Assembly: GCF_029081005.1 (NCBI RefSeq)
Contig: NZ_JAJQTQ010000001.1
Span: 186,001 to 250,000, forward strand
Direction of reading: 5' to 3'
DNA from: Halomonas elongata
GTDB taxonomy: Bacteria > Pseudomonadota > Gammaproteobacteria > Pseudomonadales > Halomonadaceae
DNA: 64,000 nucleotides
The notes under the pieces were generated by a model. The model was not told the origin of the DNA. It searched no databases and saw nothing but the letters and a program-made list of their open reading frames with translations. Position 1 is the stretch's first letter; every line of letters starts with the position of its first letter. The translations under genes and the position numbers were made by a program. Shown in pieces: positions 43,832-52,292 of this stretch.

Positions 43832-45028
43832 TCATTTCGTCGCCTGCCGCTGACTGAGCACACCTACCAACGCCGACAACGACAGCACGATCACATAGGT
43901 GCCGTAACCGTAGACGGTGGACGCCAGCCCAAAACGTTGCATGGCGATACCGGCCATCAAGGCCGGCAAGCTGGCGGAGAGGTAGCTGGCCACGTACAGC
44001 ACCGCCATCAACGAGGAACGCTCGCCCTGCGGCGCCAGAGACATGATGGCCCGCATGGCACCCATGAAGCCGGCGCCAAAGCCCGGGCCTGCCACGGTAA
44101 TGCCGGCCAGCAGTATCAGGATGTCGTGACGCGCCACGCCCCACAGCACGATGGCCATGCCCAACGGCAGCAGAATCCCGGATAGCATCAGAATCCATCG
44201 GGTATTCTGCCGCTGCAGGCACCAGACCCCGAGCGCACCCATCACGGCCAGCAGGCATACCAGGAGGCCGCCGATCATGGCGTTGTCGATGCCCGAAACC
44301 TGCCTGGCCAGCACCGGTCCCAGCGAGAGGCTGAAACCACCGAGCGACCAGGACGCGATGCAGGCGGGAATCACGCGCAGGAAGGTGGGCCGCACCGATA
44401 CCGGGATGCGGGCCGTCGGTTTCAGTGACGCCAACGCGCCAGGCCGAGGCGAGACGCTCTCCTGCGTGCCCCTCAGACCGATCAGTTGCCAGACAAAGAT
44501 ACCGGTCATCAGCAGGAACCCCAGCCGCATGGGATAAGGCGCCAGGTCGACCAGGAACCCGGAGCACAGCGCACCGAGTCCCATGCCGACGAGCGGCGCG
44601 ACACTGGCCAGGATGGGGCCGCGCCGGTGATCAGTGTCGATGAGGGCGGCACCCAGCGCACTGGTCGCTATGCCGGTGGCCAGGCCCTGAAGCGCCCGGG
44701 CCAACAGCAGCACGCCAAGATCCTGCGCCACCAGAAACCCGAGCATGGCGACCACCTCGATCGCCAGGCCGAGCAAGATGACCGGGCGACGTCCCAGGTA
44801 TTCGGAGAGTCTGCCGGTCATCAGCAGCGCCAGCAGTAAAGCGAACATATAGATCGCAAACGCCAGGGTCAGCATGGGTGTGGAGAAGTGCCAACTGGCC
44901 TGGTAGAGCGGATAAAGCGGCGTCGGCACGCCGGAGGCCGCCAGGAAGGCAACCACCACCAGGGTGTAGAAGAGCAACTGGTGTGTCGGGGCGGCGTTCT
45001 CCGCCGTCGTATCGGCTGCCGTGGCCAT
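43832..45028 (-). CDS. MFS transporter regulated by the divergent TetR
   Basis: 398 residues, twelve membrane segments. TGRLSEYLGRRPVILLGLAI is the MFS loop 2-3 motif; LARALQGLATGIATSALGAA fits motif C/antiporter-like helix 5. It resembles small-drug exporters of the Bcr/YbcL type. It is divergent from the TetR gene at 45117 with two operator copies in the gap, so repression by TetR is very likely. It may once have been followed by the MoaF-like gene (30496-30834). Confidence 0.88.
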   Translation of the reverse strand: MATAADTTAENAAPTHQLLFYTLVVVAFLAASGVPTPLYPLYQASWHFSTPMLTLAFAIYMFALLLALLMTGRLSEYLGRRPVILLGLAIEVVAMLGFLVAQDLGVLLLARALQGLATGIATSALGAALIDTDHRRGPILASVAPLVGMGLGALCSGFLVDLAPYPMRLGFLLMTGIFVWQLIGLRGTQESVSPRPGALASLKPTARIPVSVRPTFLRVIPACIASWSLGGFSLSLGPVLARQVSGIDNAMIGGLLVCLLAVMGALGVWCLQRQNTRWILMLSGILLPLGMAIVLWGVARHDILILLAGITVAGPGFGAGFMGAMRAIMSLAPQGERSSLMAVLYVASYLSASLPALMAGIAMQRFGLASTVYGYGTYVIVLSLSALVGVLSQRQATK

Positions 45029-45037
45029 GGAGGCTCC

Positions 45038-45105
45038 TTAAAGCAAAAAATTTGCGATATACTGAAAGCCTAGAGACAAGAATGCTTTAAAGCAAATATT
45101 TTGCG
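45038..45105. promoter_or_regulatory. Two TetR operator copies in the MFS/TetR divergent gap
   Basis: TTAAAGCAAAAAATTTGCG (45038-45056) and TTAAAGCAAATATTTTGCG (45087-45105) are the same 19-base motif with two changes, both with near-palindromic GCAAA...TTTGC cores, 49 bases apart. One lies just before the MFS start, the other just before the TetR start. This is what is expected for an autoregulated TetR repressor. Confidence 0.8.
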
Positions 45106-45116
45106 TTAGAGGAATT

Positions 45117-45671
45117 ATGGTCGAGAAACCAGCGGTGAGACCGGGCGGACGCAGCGCCCGGGTACAGCGCGCCGTGCATGAGGCGGTGAAAACGCTGGAC
45201 GAGGAAGTGCCACGAGACAAACTGTCCGTTCCGCTGGTGGCCGAACGAGCGGGCGTGACGCCTTCCACGATTTATCGTCGCTGGGGCAACCTGAAAGAGC
45301 TGCTGGCCGACGTGGCCGCCGAACGGCTCCAGCCTGATGCCCCGGTGGCGGACACCGGCTCGCTGGAAGGCGATCTGATGGCCTGGGCCGGGGAGTACAT
45401 GGAGGAAATGACCTCCACCCCCGGTCAACAGATGCTGGCGGATACCCTGGGCAGCACCAGCCTGGAACAGCGCCAGCGTTGCCTGAAGGCCCAGCAGCAC
45501 CAACTGCAGTTGATATTGTCCCGCGCCGAGGCTCGGGGAGAGACGCCACTGCCTACGGTCGAGCGCTTGCTGGACGGCATCATGGCACCACTGACCTACC
45601 GCCTCTCCTACGCACCACAATCACTCTCCAAAGCCAATCTGGCGCAATGGATCGCCGCAACGCTGCGCTGA
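45117..45671 (+). CDS. TetR-family repressor
   Basis: 184 residues: the helix-turn-helix LSVPLVAERAGVTPSTIYRRWGNLKELLADV at about 38-68 is followed by a TetR_C-type ligand domain starting LEGDLMAWAGEYMEEMTS. It begins 12 bases after the second operator copy. Its target is most likely the divergent MFS gene and itself. Confidence 0.9.
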   Translation: MVEKPAVRPGGRSARVQRAVHEAVKTLDEEVPRDKLSVPLVAERAGVTPSTIYRRWGNLKELLADVAAERLQPDAPVADTGSLEGDLMAWAGEYMEEMTSTPGQQMLADTLGSTSLEQRQRCLKAQQHQLQLILSRAEARGETPLPTVERLLDGIMAPLTYRLSYAPQSLSKANLAQWIAATLR

Positions 45672-45719
45672 TCGCAATGGCATCATCAAACACCATGCGC
45701 CGGATTCGCCACCAGACAC

Positions 45720-45743
45720 AGGGCCGCGTCTCGACACGGCCCT
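45720..45743. terminator. Hairpin between convergent TetR and MerR-TipAS genes
   Basis: AGGGCCG (45720-45726) pairs with CGGCCCT (45737-45743); the loop can add a GTC/GAC pair. It lies between two convergent stops (45671 and 45766). There is no U-run on either strand, so the terminator call is moderate. Confidence 0.45.
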
Positions 45744-45765
45744 ACAACGGTATGGAAAGCCACCC

Positions 45766-46791
45766 TCAATCCGCCATCAGGCTTGAGACGGCCTGGCCCA
45801 GGTAGTCCTTCATGCGATCATCCATCCAGGTACTCTCCCTTAGTGCCGGCTCCTGCTCATTGGCTTGTCGGATCTTCTGGTGCGTCGCGGGATCGTCGCC
45901 GGCAAAGCGCTGCAACAGCGCCAGCCACTCCCTGGCCAACTGCTGCGCGGCCGGCTCCTCGGGGCGGGTGCCCTGCTCCAGCAACTGGCGCAGTCGGGCC
46001 ATCAAGGGCGGCCACTCATGCATGCATTGCGGGTAGCGCTCCCGCATGACATCGAACTCCGCATCCGACAGGTAGCGCCGATAGAAGATCAGCTTGTACT
46101 CGGCGAACGCTTGCATCACGAAATCCGACACCATCGTGGAGATACCCAACTGTTCCTGTGCATCGGGCTCGTTGGCGTGCATGGCATTCAGCTTTTCGAG
46201 CAGGGCCGGATCGCCGGCAGTATCGCGCTCGAGTTTCGTCATCCAGCGCGTCGCCAGATCCCGTGCCTCGGATGAGGCAGGAGACGTTCCCTGCCGCAGC
46301 AGCCCCTCGGCTTCCTTGATCAGGTCTTGCCATTCCGCTTGACGAGCGGCCCCGGCCTGGTAGAGCGGCAATCGATCGAGCTCCTCCGGGGAAAAATAAC
46401 GGTCGTACATCGTCATCAACTCCAGTGTCTTCAGCCAATCGTCCATTGCCGGCTCCTCGCCGTTCACGACCTGGCGATGCAGATTCGCCAGGCGATCCCG
46501 CAACTGGTGTTTCTGCGCGATCTCTCGTTCCAGCAGGCGCATCTGTCGCTCGAGAACGGTCGACAGCGGTGGCGATGGCTGATCGAGCAGGGTGCCGATA
46601 TCGGCCAGCGACATACCCAGGGAGCGCAGCGCCTGTATGCGATGCAGGCGGGCGATATCCTGGCGTCGGTAGAGCCGATAACCGGCGTCGGAACGCGTGG
46701 AGGGAGTGAGCAGACCGATGTCGTCGTAATGGTGAAGCGTCCGAACGGTCAGACCGGTGCGCTTGGCCAGTTCACCGACGCGTAACAACAT
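45766..46791 (-). CDS. MerR-family regulator with two TipAS-like domains
   Basis: About 341 residues from ATG 46791 (GGAG eight bases upstream; the frame opens seven codons earlier). The MerR head LLRVGELAKRTGLTVRTLHH, IGLLTPSTRSDAGYRLY is followed by a coiled dimer helix and two successive TipAS-like segments (about 130-225, ending in FAEYKLIFYRRY, and 235-335) with the repeated pattern P-x-x-x-x-A-x-x-L-A-x-x-W. Such proteins are antibiotic or small-molecule sensors. The duplicated ligand domain is the noteworthy feature. Confidence 0.85.
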   Translation of the reverse strand: MLLRVGELAKRTGLTVRTLHHYDDIGLLTPSTRSDAGYRLYRRQDIARLHRIQALRSLGMSLADIGTLLDQPSPPLSTVLERQMRLLEREIAQKHQLRDRLANLHRQVVNGEEPAMDDWLKTLELMTMYDRYFSPEELDRLPLYQAGAARQAEWQDLIKEAEGLLRQGTSPASSEARDLATRWMTKLERDTAGDPALLEKLNAMHANEPDAQEQLGISTMVSDFVMQAFAEYKLIFYRRYLSDAEFDVMRERYPQCMHEWPPLMARLRQLLEQGTRPEEPAAQQLAREWLALLQRFAGDDPATHQKIRQANEQEPALRESTWMDDRMKDYLGQAVSSLMAD

Positions 46792-46904
46792 GCCGTGTCT
46801 CCTCTCGTCCACGCGTGGCTGAAGTCTGGAGCCTCCCGTCGCGTGAGGGTCAAAGAGGGATTCGCTGAGTGGATATCCCGCAAAATGACAAGCAAACTTG
46901 TCCT

Positions 46905-47102
46905 ATGATCAATCACGTTCGCGCTCTGCGCAAAGCGAAGGGCATGACCCAGGCGGCCCTGGCCGATGCGTTGGGCGTGTCGCGCAACACGATCAACTCC
47001 ATCGAGGTCGGCCGCTATGTGCCCTCGCTGCCGCTTGCCTTGAGCCTGGCGCGATTCTTCGGCAAGCCCGTCGAGGAGGTGTTCGATGACCGACAAGAAT
47101 GA
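46905..47102 (+). CDS. Small Cro/CI-type HTH regulator (YgzD-like)
   Basis: 65 residues: MINHVRALRKAKGMTQAALA, then LGVSRNTINSIEVGRYVPSL, and FGKPVEEVFDD, a complete minimal Xre-type helix-turn-helix. ATG 46905 is chosen over GTG 46869 because the domain starts there. An inverted repeat ACAAG-CAAA-CTTGT ends a few bases before the ATG and may be its own operator. It overlaps the small membrane protein gene by 17 bases, so the pair is coupled. Confidence 0.85.
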   Translation: MINHVRALRKAKGMTQAALADALGVSRNTINSIEVGRYVPSLPLALSLARFFGKPVEEVFDDRQE

Positions 47103-47382
47103 AGCCAGCCAGTCCCCGTCCCGACGGCGAGCGCTGTTCGTCCCCTTCTTCGGCATCGCCATGGGGCTGGCGATGTTCCTGGTCTCCTGGCTGGCCGCCG
47201 ATGCGCTGGAGCTCGGCCTTGTGATGTTCGCCATCATGCTGATCTACACCGCCGTGATGCACTTCGGACGACGTTTCGAATCGGTGCAGATGCTTGCCCA
47301 GCACCCTCCTCTGGATGAACGCCACGCCATGATTCAGATGCGTGCCATGACGGCGGCCTTACCCATATGGCTGCCACGGTGA
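47086..47382 (+). CDS. Small membrane protein coupled to the HTH regulator, C-terminus possibly shortened
   Basis: 98 residues with two membrane segments (FVPFFGIAMGLAMFLVSWLA, LGLVMFAIMLIYTAVMH). The tail has DERHAMIQMRAMTAA, similar to the DERxxxIxxxA stretch before the last membrane helices of HTH-linked DUF2178-like proteins. Those proteins usually continue for about 50 more residues with two further helices; here the frame ends in LPIWLPR. Truncation by a frameshift is inferred. Function is unknown. Confidence 0.6.
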   Translation: MTDKNEASQSPSRRRALFVPFFGIAMGLAMFLVSWLAADALELGLVMFAIMLIYTAVMHFGRRFESVQMLAQHPPLDERHAMIQMRAMTAALPIWLPR

Positions 47383-47486
47383 TCCTGCGTCGACGTCTGT
47401 AAGCGCGTTGCGGGGCGTAGGCCTCCCTGCCGGACGATTCGATCACTGGACCGACCGTACAGGCAGAGAGCCAAAGGCCGCCAGGC

Positions 47487-48218
47487 TCACTTCATCTCGA
47501 AGCCACGTTCGATCAGAAAGTCGCGCATGTGCGGACGCAGCTTGGTATCGAAGAGCGGCGTCAGGTTGTGGGACCAGTCGGATGCCTTGTTGCCTCCCTT
47601 ACGCTCGCTGTAATAGCGCTGCATGGATGCATCGAAGGCGGAAACGTGCTCCTCGTCGTTCTCATAGACATCCTGCTTGAGGATCGTTTCTACCGGCAGG
47701 CGCGGCTTGATGTCCGGCTGATCGGCCGGGTAACCGAGGCACATGCCGAACACCGGGTACACGTGCTTCGGCAGCCGCAGCAGGTCACTGATGGCCTCCG
47801 GGTTGTTGCGGATGCCACCGATATAGCAGATCCCCAGTCCCTCGGACTCGGCGGCAAGTGCCACGTTCTGCGCCATCAGCGCGGTATCGACGCTGGCCAC
47901 CAGCAACTGCTCGGTCATGCCCCGCGTGACATCGGCGCCGGTGCGCTCGGACGCCTCGGTGGGACGCTTCATGTCGGCGCAGAACACCAGAAAGTCGGAG
48001 CAATGGGCAATATAGTCCTGACCGCCGGCCAGTTCGGCGATTCGCTCGCGGTTGGTCGGGTTCGTCACGTGAATGACGCTGTACGCCTGCACATGGCTGG
48101 ACGTGGCGGCGCTCTGGCCGGCGCGGATCAGCTCTAGCAGCGTCTCGCGGGGGATCCGCTGCTCGGTGAACTTGCGGATCGAACGATGGGACTTCATCAA
48201 CTCGATGGTAGGGTTCAT
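47487..48218 (-). CDS. nfsA: Oxygen-insensitive NADPH nitroreductase, NfsA type
   Basis: 243 residues from ATG 48218 (AGAGAGG upstream). HRSIRKFTEQRIPRETLLEL, AATSSHVQAYSVIHV, ICYIGGIRNNPEAISDLL and GMCLGYPADQPDIKPRLP match NfsA/FRP flavoproteins, which use FMN and NADPH to reduce nitroaromatics and quinones. It ends with the usual C-terminal extension (RGFEMK). It stands alone. Confidence 0.88.
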   Translation of the reverse strand: MNPTIELMKSHRSIRKFTEQRIPRETLLELIRAGQSAATSSHVQAYSVIHVTNPTNRERIAELAGGQDYIAHCSDFLVFCADMKRPTEASERTGADVTRGMTEQLLVASVDTALMAQNVALAAESEGLGICYIGGIRNNPEAISDLLRLPKHVYPVFGMCLGYPADQPDIKPRLPVETILKQDVYENDEEHVSAFDASMQRYYSERKGGNKASDWSHNLTPLFDTKLRPHMRDFLIERGFEMK

Positions 48219-48312
48219 GCGACCTCTCTGGATGCAGCATCGGGTGGAACGAGAGCCCACCAAGATACTTAACCAGCTTACAATCTTCCATCGTCGATAC
48301 TGTGCCCGCCCC

Positions 48313-48940
48313 CTACATTCCCAGCGCCGCGAACGCCTCGGCGATCGTTGGCGGCGCCGTGGCACGGGTATACATCGACGTCAGGTACTCTCTCAGCCTC
48401 GGGGCGTCATCGACGCATCTGCTCCTCGTTCGCCCAGTCCAGAGTATAGGCGGCATTGAAATCGGCCACGCTGAGTCGGTCGCCCACCAGGAACTCGCGG
48501 CCCTCCATGTGCCGCTCGAGCACGGCCACCATTGCCACCCCTTCCTCCCTCGCCAGGTCGACATCCTGAGGCAAGCGTTTCTCTTGCGGATAGAGAAAGG
48601 TGTGACGCGCGATCCGCCACAGGGGCTGCTCGATCTCGGTCGTCAGAAAGAAGATCCAGCGATACATCTGGGCCCTGTCCTCCACGGTCTCGGGGATGAA
48701 TCCCGCCTGCGGATACTTATCGGCCAGGTAGAGCTGAATCGCCGACGACTCGGTCACCACCAGGCCGCCGTCGACCAGTACCGGGACCCTGGCCGCCGGG
48801 TTGAGATCGAGAAAGTTCCTCTGCAGGTGCTCGCCTTGCAGGAGGTCCACCGGGACCACTTCGTACTCCAGGCCCAGCTCGTTGAGCAACCAGATAACGC
48901 GCAGGGCACGGGTCGGGGGTGCACCGTATAGCTGGATCAT
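48313..48940 (-). pseudogene. Glutathione S-transferase gene with a late frameshift
   Basis: From ATG 48940: MIQLYGAPPTRALRVIWLLN, NPAARVPVLVDGGLVVTESS, GDRLSVADFNAAYTLDWANE, then a premature stop at 48407. The missing C-terminus continues in another frame to 48313: DDAPRLREYLTSMYTRATAP, PTIAEAFAALGM. A one-base loss near 48412 explains the break. The truncated product keeps the thioredoxin fold and most of the helical domain but loses the last helix, so activity is doubtful. Confidence 0.8.
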
Positions 48941-49097
48941 GTTCGGCTCCATCGTTTGAAAGATATCAGGGGTCGCATTGACACCTGATAGTCGAACGGG
49001 AGCCCGTCGAATCGACACCGTGACGGTACATCGGGTGAATTGACCTTCTGAAGGTTCAATCCACCCGACGCCAATGAAAGATACAGAAAAGTATCCT

Positions 49098-49362
49098 TAG
49101 GATTTGTCTGAAAAGTCGGCGAACGGAGACCAGGGCTAGGCCCGCTCCCGGCGGGCCAGCGCATTCCCCACATCCATGTGGGTCACAAGGAAAAACCAGC
49201 GACAAATCGTCAGGATGGACGATTTGGGCAGCTCCGCTGCTCGGAGAGCGAGTGACATGGATGTCACGAGTCAAAAAACGGAGCTTACTCGTGTAAACGA
49301 GCATTTTGAGCTGATTTTTAACGCCGTATGGTCGAGTGCAGGCAATTTTCAGGCACAGCCTA
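49098..49362. mobile_element. MITE-like element with imperfect terminal inverted repeats, flanked by TA
   Basis: The left end TAGGATTTGTCTGAAAA (49098-49114) and right end TTTTCAGGCACAGCCTA (49346-49362) are inverted repeats with 13 of 16 positions matching inside the flanking TA. Inside are strong hairpins, for example CAAATCGTC/GACGATTTG (about 49202-49225) and GTGAC/GTCAC (about 49253-49269). There is no transposase. About 265 bases with TA duplication points to an IS630/Tc1-type non-autonomous element. It directly abuts a second element. Confidence 0.6.
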
Positions 49363-49526
49363 GTGTCCTGTTTCGGAAGTTCGTTGAAGAAGTGGCGAGC
49401 GCATTGGACCGTCAGGCAAGGCGCCGTGACGAGGCATAGCAGCGCTATGGCGAGGAACGGCAACACCGCATGGCGGCCCAAGGAGCCGCCAGAATTCTAC
49501 AGTCAACTTCTGATACAGGACACTAG
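49361..49526. mobile_element. Second MITE-like element, 22-bp terminal inverted repeats, TA-flanked
   Basis: CTAGTGTCCTGTTTCGGAAGTT is the left end (49360-49381) and AACTTCTGATACAGGACACTAG the right end (49505-49526); they match at 20 of 22 positions as inverted repeats. It is about 166 bases long and shares the TA at 49361-49362 with the first element. It has no coding capacity. The right TA forms part of the stop codon of the hydrolase gene at 49523. TA flanks and size suggest an IS630-type MITE. Confidence 0.7.
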
Positions 49527-50578
49527 AACGGTGCGTTATCCGCTTCCTGGAAGCTGCCGGTGACATTGCCGGAGAGATCGATATTATCCGGATCCAGTGT
49601 CATTACCGGGGCGCCATCCCGCAGATCGAACTTAGTAAGATCCGTCCAGATCACATTGGGGCTGGTGGTCAGCTCGAAGAAGTAGCGCCGGTCATCCAGA
49701 TTGATTGCCGTGCGGTATTCGGTGTTGTAGATCCCGAACTCTTTGTAAGGCGCACCGAAGGGGACGGACACATTGCGCGCGATCGCCAATATGCCCGCAA
49801 TCGCCTCACGCTCATCCTCGGGTTCCGGCAGCATCTCCAGATAGTAGGCGGCACGCTGGAAACGGTCGGTCGCCTTCACATTACCGGGCAAGGGCGTATC
49901 GCTGCTGGGATTGGAGAAGTCCTGTTGCGCCAGCAGCTCGAGTTGCTTGTCATAGGTCGGATCGTTGGTCATGATCTGGTATTCACGATCATGATGCACG
50001 ACCGGCTCGCCATCGATATATTCGATGATCGCCGAGTCACCGCTGGCATCCTCGAGAGCCAGGTGAACGTTGGACTTGTGGCCGTTTGCCTCGGTCATCA
50101 CGACTTGAACCGTATCCAGCACCTCGAGCGCTTCATCCACGGTCGCCGCGTTATCAAGCACGAACTGCAGCCACAACCCCGCTTGAACACCGGGCTTGCT
50201 CGCATCGCGGGAGCCGAAGTCCGTGTCATTCAAATACAGCAGGTGGCCGGCCAGGCCACGTTCATTGAACCCATCGACCGAGCCGATCCCGTATATCGTA
50301 GTGACCATGCTCGCGTACTCGGACGTCCACTTGGCCGGGTTCTCCTCGACTGTGACGGTAGACCCCGTGCGGCCCCCATCGCGTTCCAGTCCGCGCGGCA
50401 TGACGGTAAGTACCGGCTCCGTGGACTCTGGCCAGTCCATGGTGCGCCCGACCACGGTCGCCAGTTCGTTATCGTTCCAGAGGATACGGGAACAAGCATC
50501 GGCCGTCTGAAATGCGACGAGCCCGGCCGCCACCACGAGTGCACCTGTCACGGTACGGTGCATAGCATGCTGCTTCAT
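49523..50578 (-). CDS. Choloylglycine hydrolase family (C59) secreted amidase
   Basis: 351 residues; AAGGAG eight bases before ATG 50578. A signal peptide ends at TADA, leaving Cys29 as the N-terminal nucleophile (ACSRILWNDN), as in Ntn-type linear amide C-N hydrolases. Other motifs are TVVGRTMDWPE, GFNERGLAGHLLYLND, MTNDPTYDKQLELL and YNTEYRTAINLDDRRYFFEL. Substrates of the family include bile-salt amides, penicillin V and acyl-homoserine lactones; here the target is unknown. The stop codon TAG at 49523-49525 lies in the end of the MITE, so the original C-terminus may have differed by a few residues. Confidence 0.87.
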   Translation of the reverse strand: MKQHAMHRTVTGALVVAAGLVAFQTADACSRILWNDNELATVVGRTMDWPESTEPVLTVMPRGLERDGGRTGSTVTVEENPAKWTSEYASMVTTIYGIGSVDGFNERGLAGHLLYLNDTDFGSRDASKPGVQAGLWLQFVLDNAATVDEALEVLDTVQVVMTEANGHKSNVHLALEDASGDSAIIEYIDGEPVVHHDREYQIMTNDPTYDKQLELLAQQDFSNPSSDTPLPGNVKATDRFQRAAYYLEMLPEPEDEREAIAGILAIARNVSVPFGAPYKEFGIYNTEYRTAINLDDRRYFFELTTSPNVIWTDLTKFDLRDGAPVMTLDPDNIDLSGNVTGSFQEADNAPF

Positions 50579-51097
50579 CGAATCACTCCTTTTCGAGCCT
50601 GCGACGGGTCAGTACCGATCGGCACACAGCGTATCGTCACGGTACAGTGACCTGCGAAAGATTCCTTCTCGACACGAGAATCAGGAATCCGAACTTGCCT
50701 CGAGTCAAGAAGAGAAACTCTTCACCCGTGTTACATCGAACACATCTCGTCGATAACGACACTATCGATAAATAAAAAGTGGACTAATAAAGCGTCGAAG
50801 ATATGACGCCGTTCATCACTCTCTTCGGAGAGTAGAAGACTGACTCCCTGCTTCTCGCTTTATTGATATATTCTGATGTCAGAGTAGCACGAGACTTCGC
50901 TATGTCATTCTGAGTCAGGGAAAAACTTCTGAACTCAAGCAGTAAGCGCATCACGAGCGTGAAGTGCCCCAGCGCGACGCCATCGCCTTCGTCGCCTTCC
51001 CCCGAGTCCCATGGCGATCTAATTCGATAGGTTGCTAAATAGTTATGCCTTGGGTAGTATACGTTTCATATATGTAACGTACACTGAAGGGATCGCC
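50579..51097. other. Intergenic region, about 520 bases, AT-rich
   Basis: No gene seen. A perfect ACTCTC-TTCG-GAGAGT hairpin lies at 50818-50833 without a U-run. The right end contains a large palindrome at 51060-51081 before the ParD-like gene. The left part holds the promoter of the hydrolase gene. Confidence 0.5.
51060..51081 (+). promoter_or_regulatory. Near-perfect 22-bp palindrome in front of the ParD-like/MetAP pair
   Basis: Outer arms TACGTT (51060-51065) and AACGTA (51076-51081) flank an inner perfect palindrome CATATATG; only the two bases between them break symmetry. It ends 16 bases before ATG 51098, across the likely -10 region. The position and size fit an operator bound by the ParD-like protein, as in toxin-antitoxin autoregulation. 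Confidence 0.65.
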
Positions 51098-51352
51098 ATG
51101 GGGATCGTGAAAATTTCCGAGAACATGCATGAGGTCCTGCGCCTCACCAGTCACGCGCTCAGCCGGTCGATCAACGCTCAAGCCGAGCATTGGATGCGTA
51201 TCGGCATGCTGGCCGAACTGCACCCGGACCTGGATCATAGCGAGCTCAGTCGCTTGCTGATCCGTGCCGAGCAGGCGGGCGAGCTGGATCTGCAGGCGCT
51301 TGCCGGGGTCAAGGACCTTGCACAGGCTCAGGCGTCTGGCGTCTGGCGCTGA
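51098..51352 (+). CDS. ParD-like antitoxin-family protein
   Basis: 84 residues from ATG 51098 (AAGGGATC upstream). MGIVKISENMHEVLRLTSHA, SRSINAQAEHWMRIGMLAEL matches the ParD-like (DUF3423) family, RHH-type DNA-binding proteins: the strand-helix-helix with a conserved R-S-x-N-A-Q-A-E-H-W-x-R-I-G. The C-terminal half should hold the partner-binding helix. It is followed 14 bases later by a methionine aminopeptidase gene, not by a ParE toxin. I recall this pairing from other proteobacterial genomes but know of no experiment that explains it. Confidence 0.8.
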   Translation: MGIVKISENMHEVLRLTSHALSRSINAQAEHWMRIGMLAELHPDLDHSELSRLLIRAEQAGELDLQALAGVKDLAQAQASGVWR

Positions 51353-51366
51353 AGAGGCGACGTCCC

Positions 51367-52155
51367 ATGAGTAACGAGATCGCGATTCATACGCCGGCCG
51401 ACCTGGCCATGTCCCGTAAAGCCGGACAACTGACCGCTGACGTGCTCGCCATGATTGCGCCATACGTCAAGCCTGGGGTCACGACCGGCGAGCTTGACCG
51501 GATCTGCAACGACTACATCGTCAACGTGCAGAACGCCATCCCGGCTAATGTGGGCTATCAAGGCTTCACGAAGACGGTCTGTACGTCTATCAACCATGTG
51601 GTGTGTCATGGCATACCGTCGGACAAGGCGTTAAAGAACGGCGACATCGTCAATATCGACGTCGCGCTGATCAAGGACGGCTGGTATGGCGATACGAGTC
51701 GCATGTTCTTCGTTGGCACGCCCAGCACCAAGGCGCGGCACCTGGTGAGAACGACCTATGACGCCATGCGTGCCGGCATTCACGCCGTACGGCCCGGCGC
51801 GACGCTCGGCGATATCGGATATGCCATTCAATCCGTGGCTCACCGCAACGGCTACAGCGTCGTCCAGGAGTATTGCGGGCACGGCATCGGCCAGGTCTAC
51901 CATGACGAGCCGCAGATCCTGCATTACGGTCAACCAGGCGAGGGACTGGTACTGGAGGCCGGCATGCTTTTCACCATCGAACCCATGATCAATGCGGGAA
52001 AGCGTTTTGTGAGAACGCTGAGCGATGACTGGACAGTGATCACCAGGGATCGCTCCTTATCAGCCCAGTGGGAGCATATGGTGGCCGTCACGAATGACGG
52101 TTTCGAGGTTCTGACGACGTGGCCTGACCGCTCCGACGACTACCCGGCCATCTGA
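51367..52155 (+). CDS. map: Type I methionyl aminopeptidase
   Basis: 262 residues, complete MetAP fold: VCHGIPSDKALKNGDIVNID, GWYGDTSRMFFVG with the first metal Asp pair, CGHGIGQVYHDEPQILHY with the metal His, LFTIEPMINAG and SAQWEHMVAV with the metal Glu residues. All five metal ligands are present, so it should be active in removing N-terminal Met. It is unlikely to be the housekeeping copy, which normally lies next to rpsB. Operon with the ParD-like gene (14-base gap) under a palindromic promoter. Confidence 0.92.
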   Translation: MSNEIAIHTPADLAMSRKAGQLTADVLAMIAPYVKPGVTTGELDRICNDYIVNVQNAIPANVGYQGFTKTVCTSINHVVCHGIPSDKALKNGDIVNIDVALIKDGWYGDTSRMFFVGTPSTKARHLVRTTYDAMRAGIHAVRPGATLGDIGYAIQSVAHRNGYSVVQEYCGHGIGQVYHDEPQILHYGQPGEGLVLEAGMLFTIEPMINAGKRFVRTLSDDWTVITRDRSLSAQWEHMVAVTNDGFEVLTTWPDRSDDYPAI

Positions 52156-52292
52156 CGACACTTCCTGTCTCTTCGACCGGGGCCGGCAACGCCCGAATGC
52201 CGCCGGTCCCGGCAATTTTACGGATTTTTTATGTTGCCCCATGATTCCATGTCCGCTTCGTCGATGAGGCGGATAAAGGAGGGGCTTCTTCC

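Noticed and set aside
49056..49481. 141-codon open frame on the minus strand over the MITE-like elements
   Set aside because: It runs through two non-coding elements with inverted repeats and matches no family.
50818..50833. Perfect UUCG-loop hairpin as a terminator
   Set aside because: It is far from both flanking gene ends and has no U-run on either strand; left unassigned.
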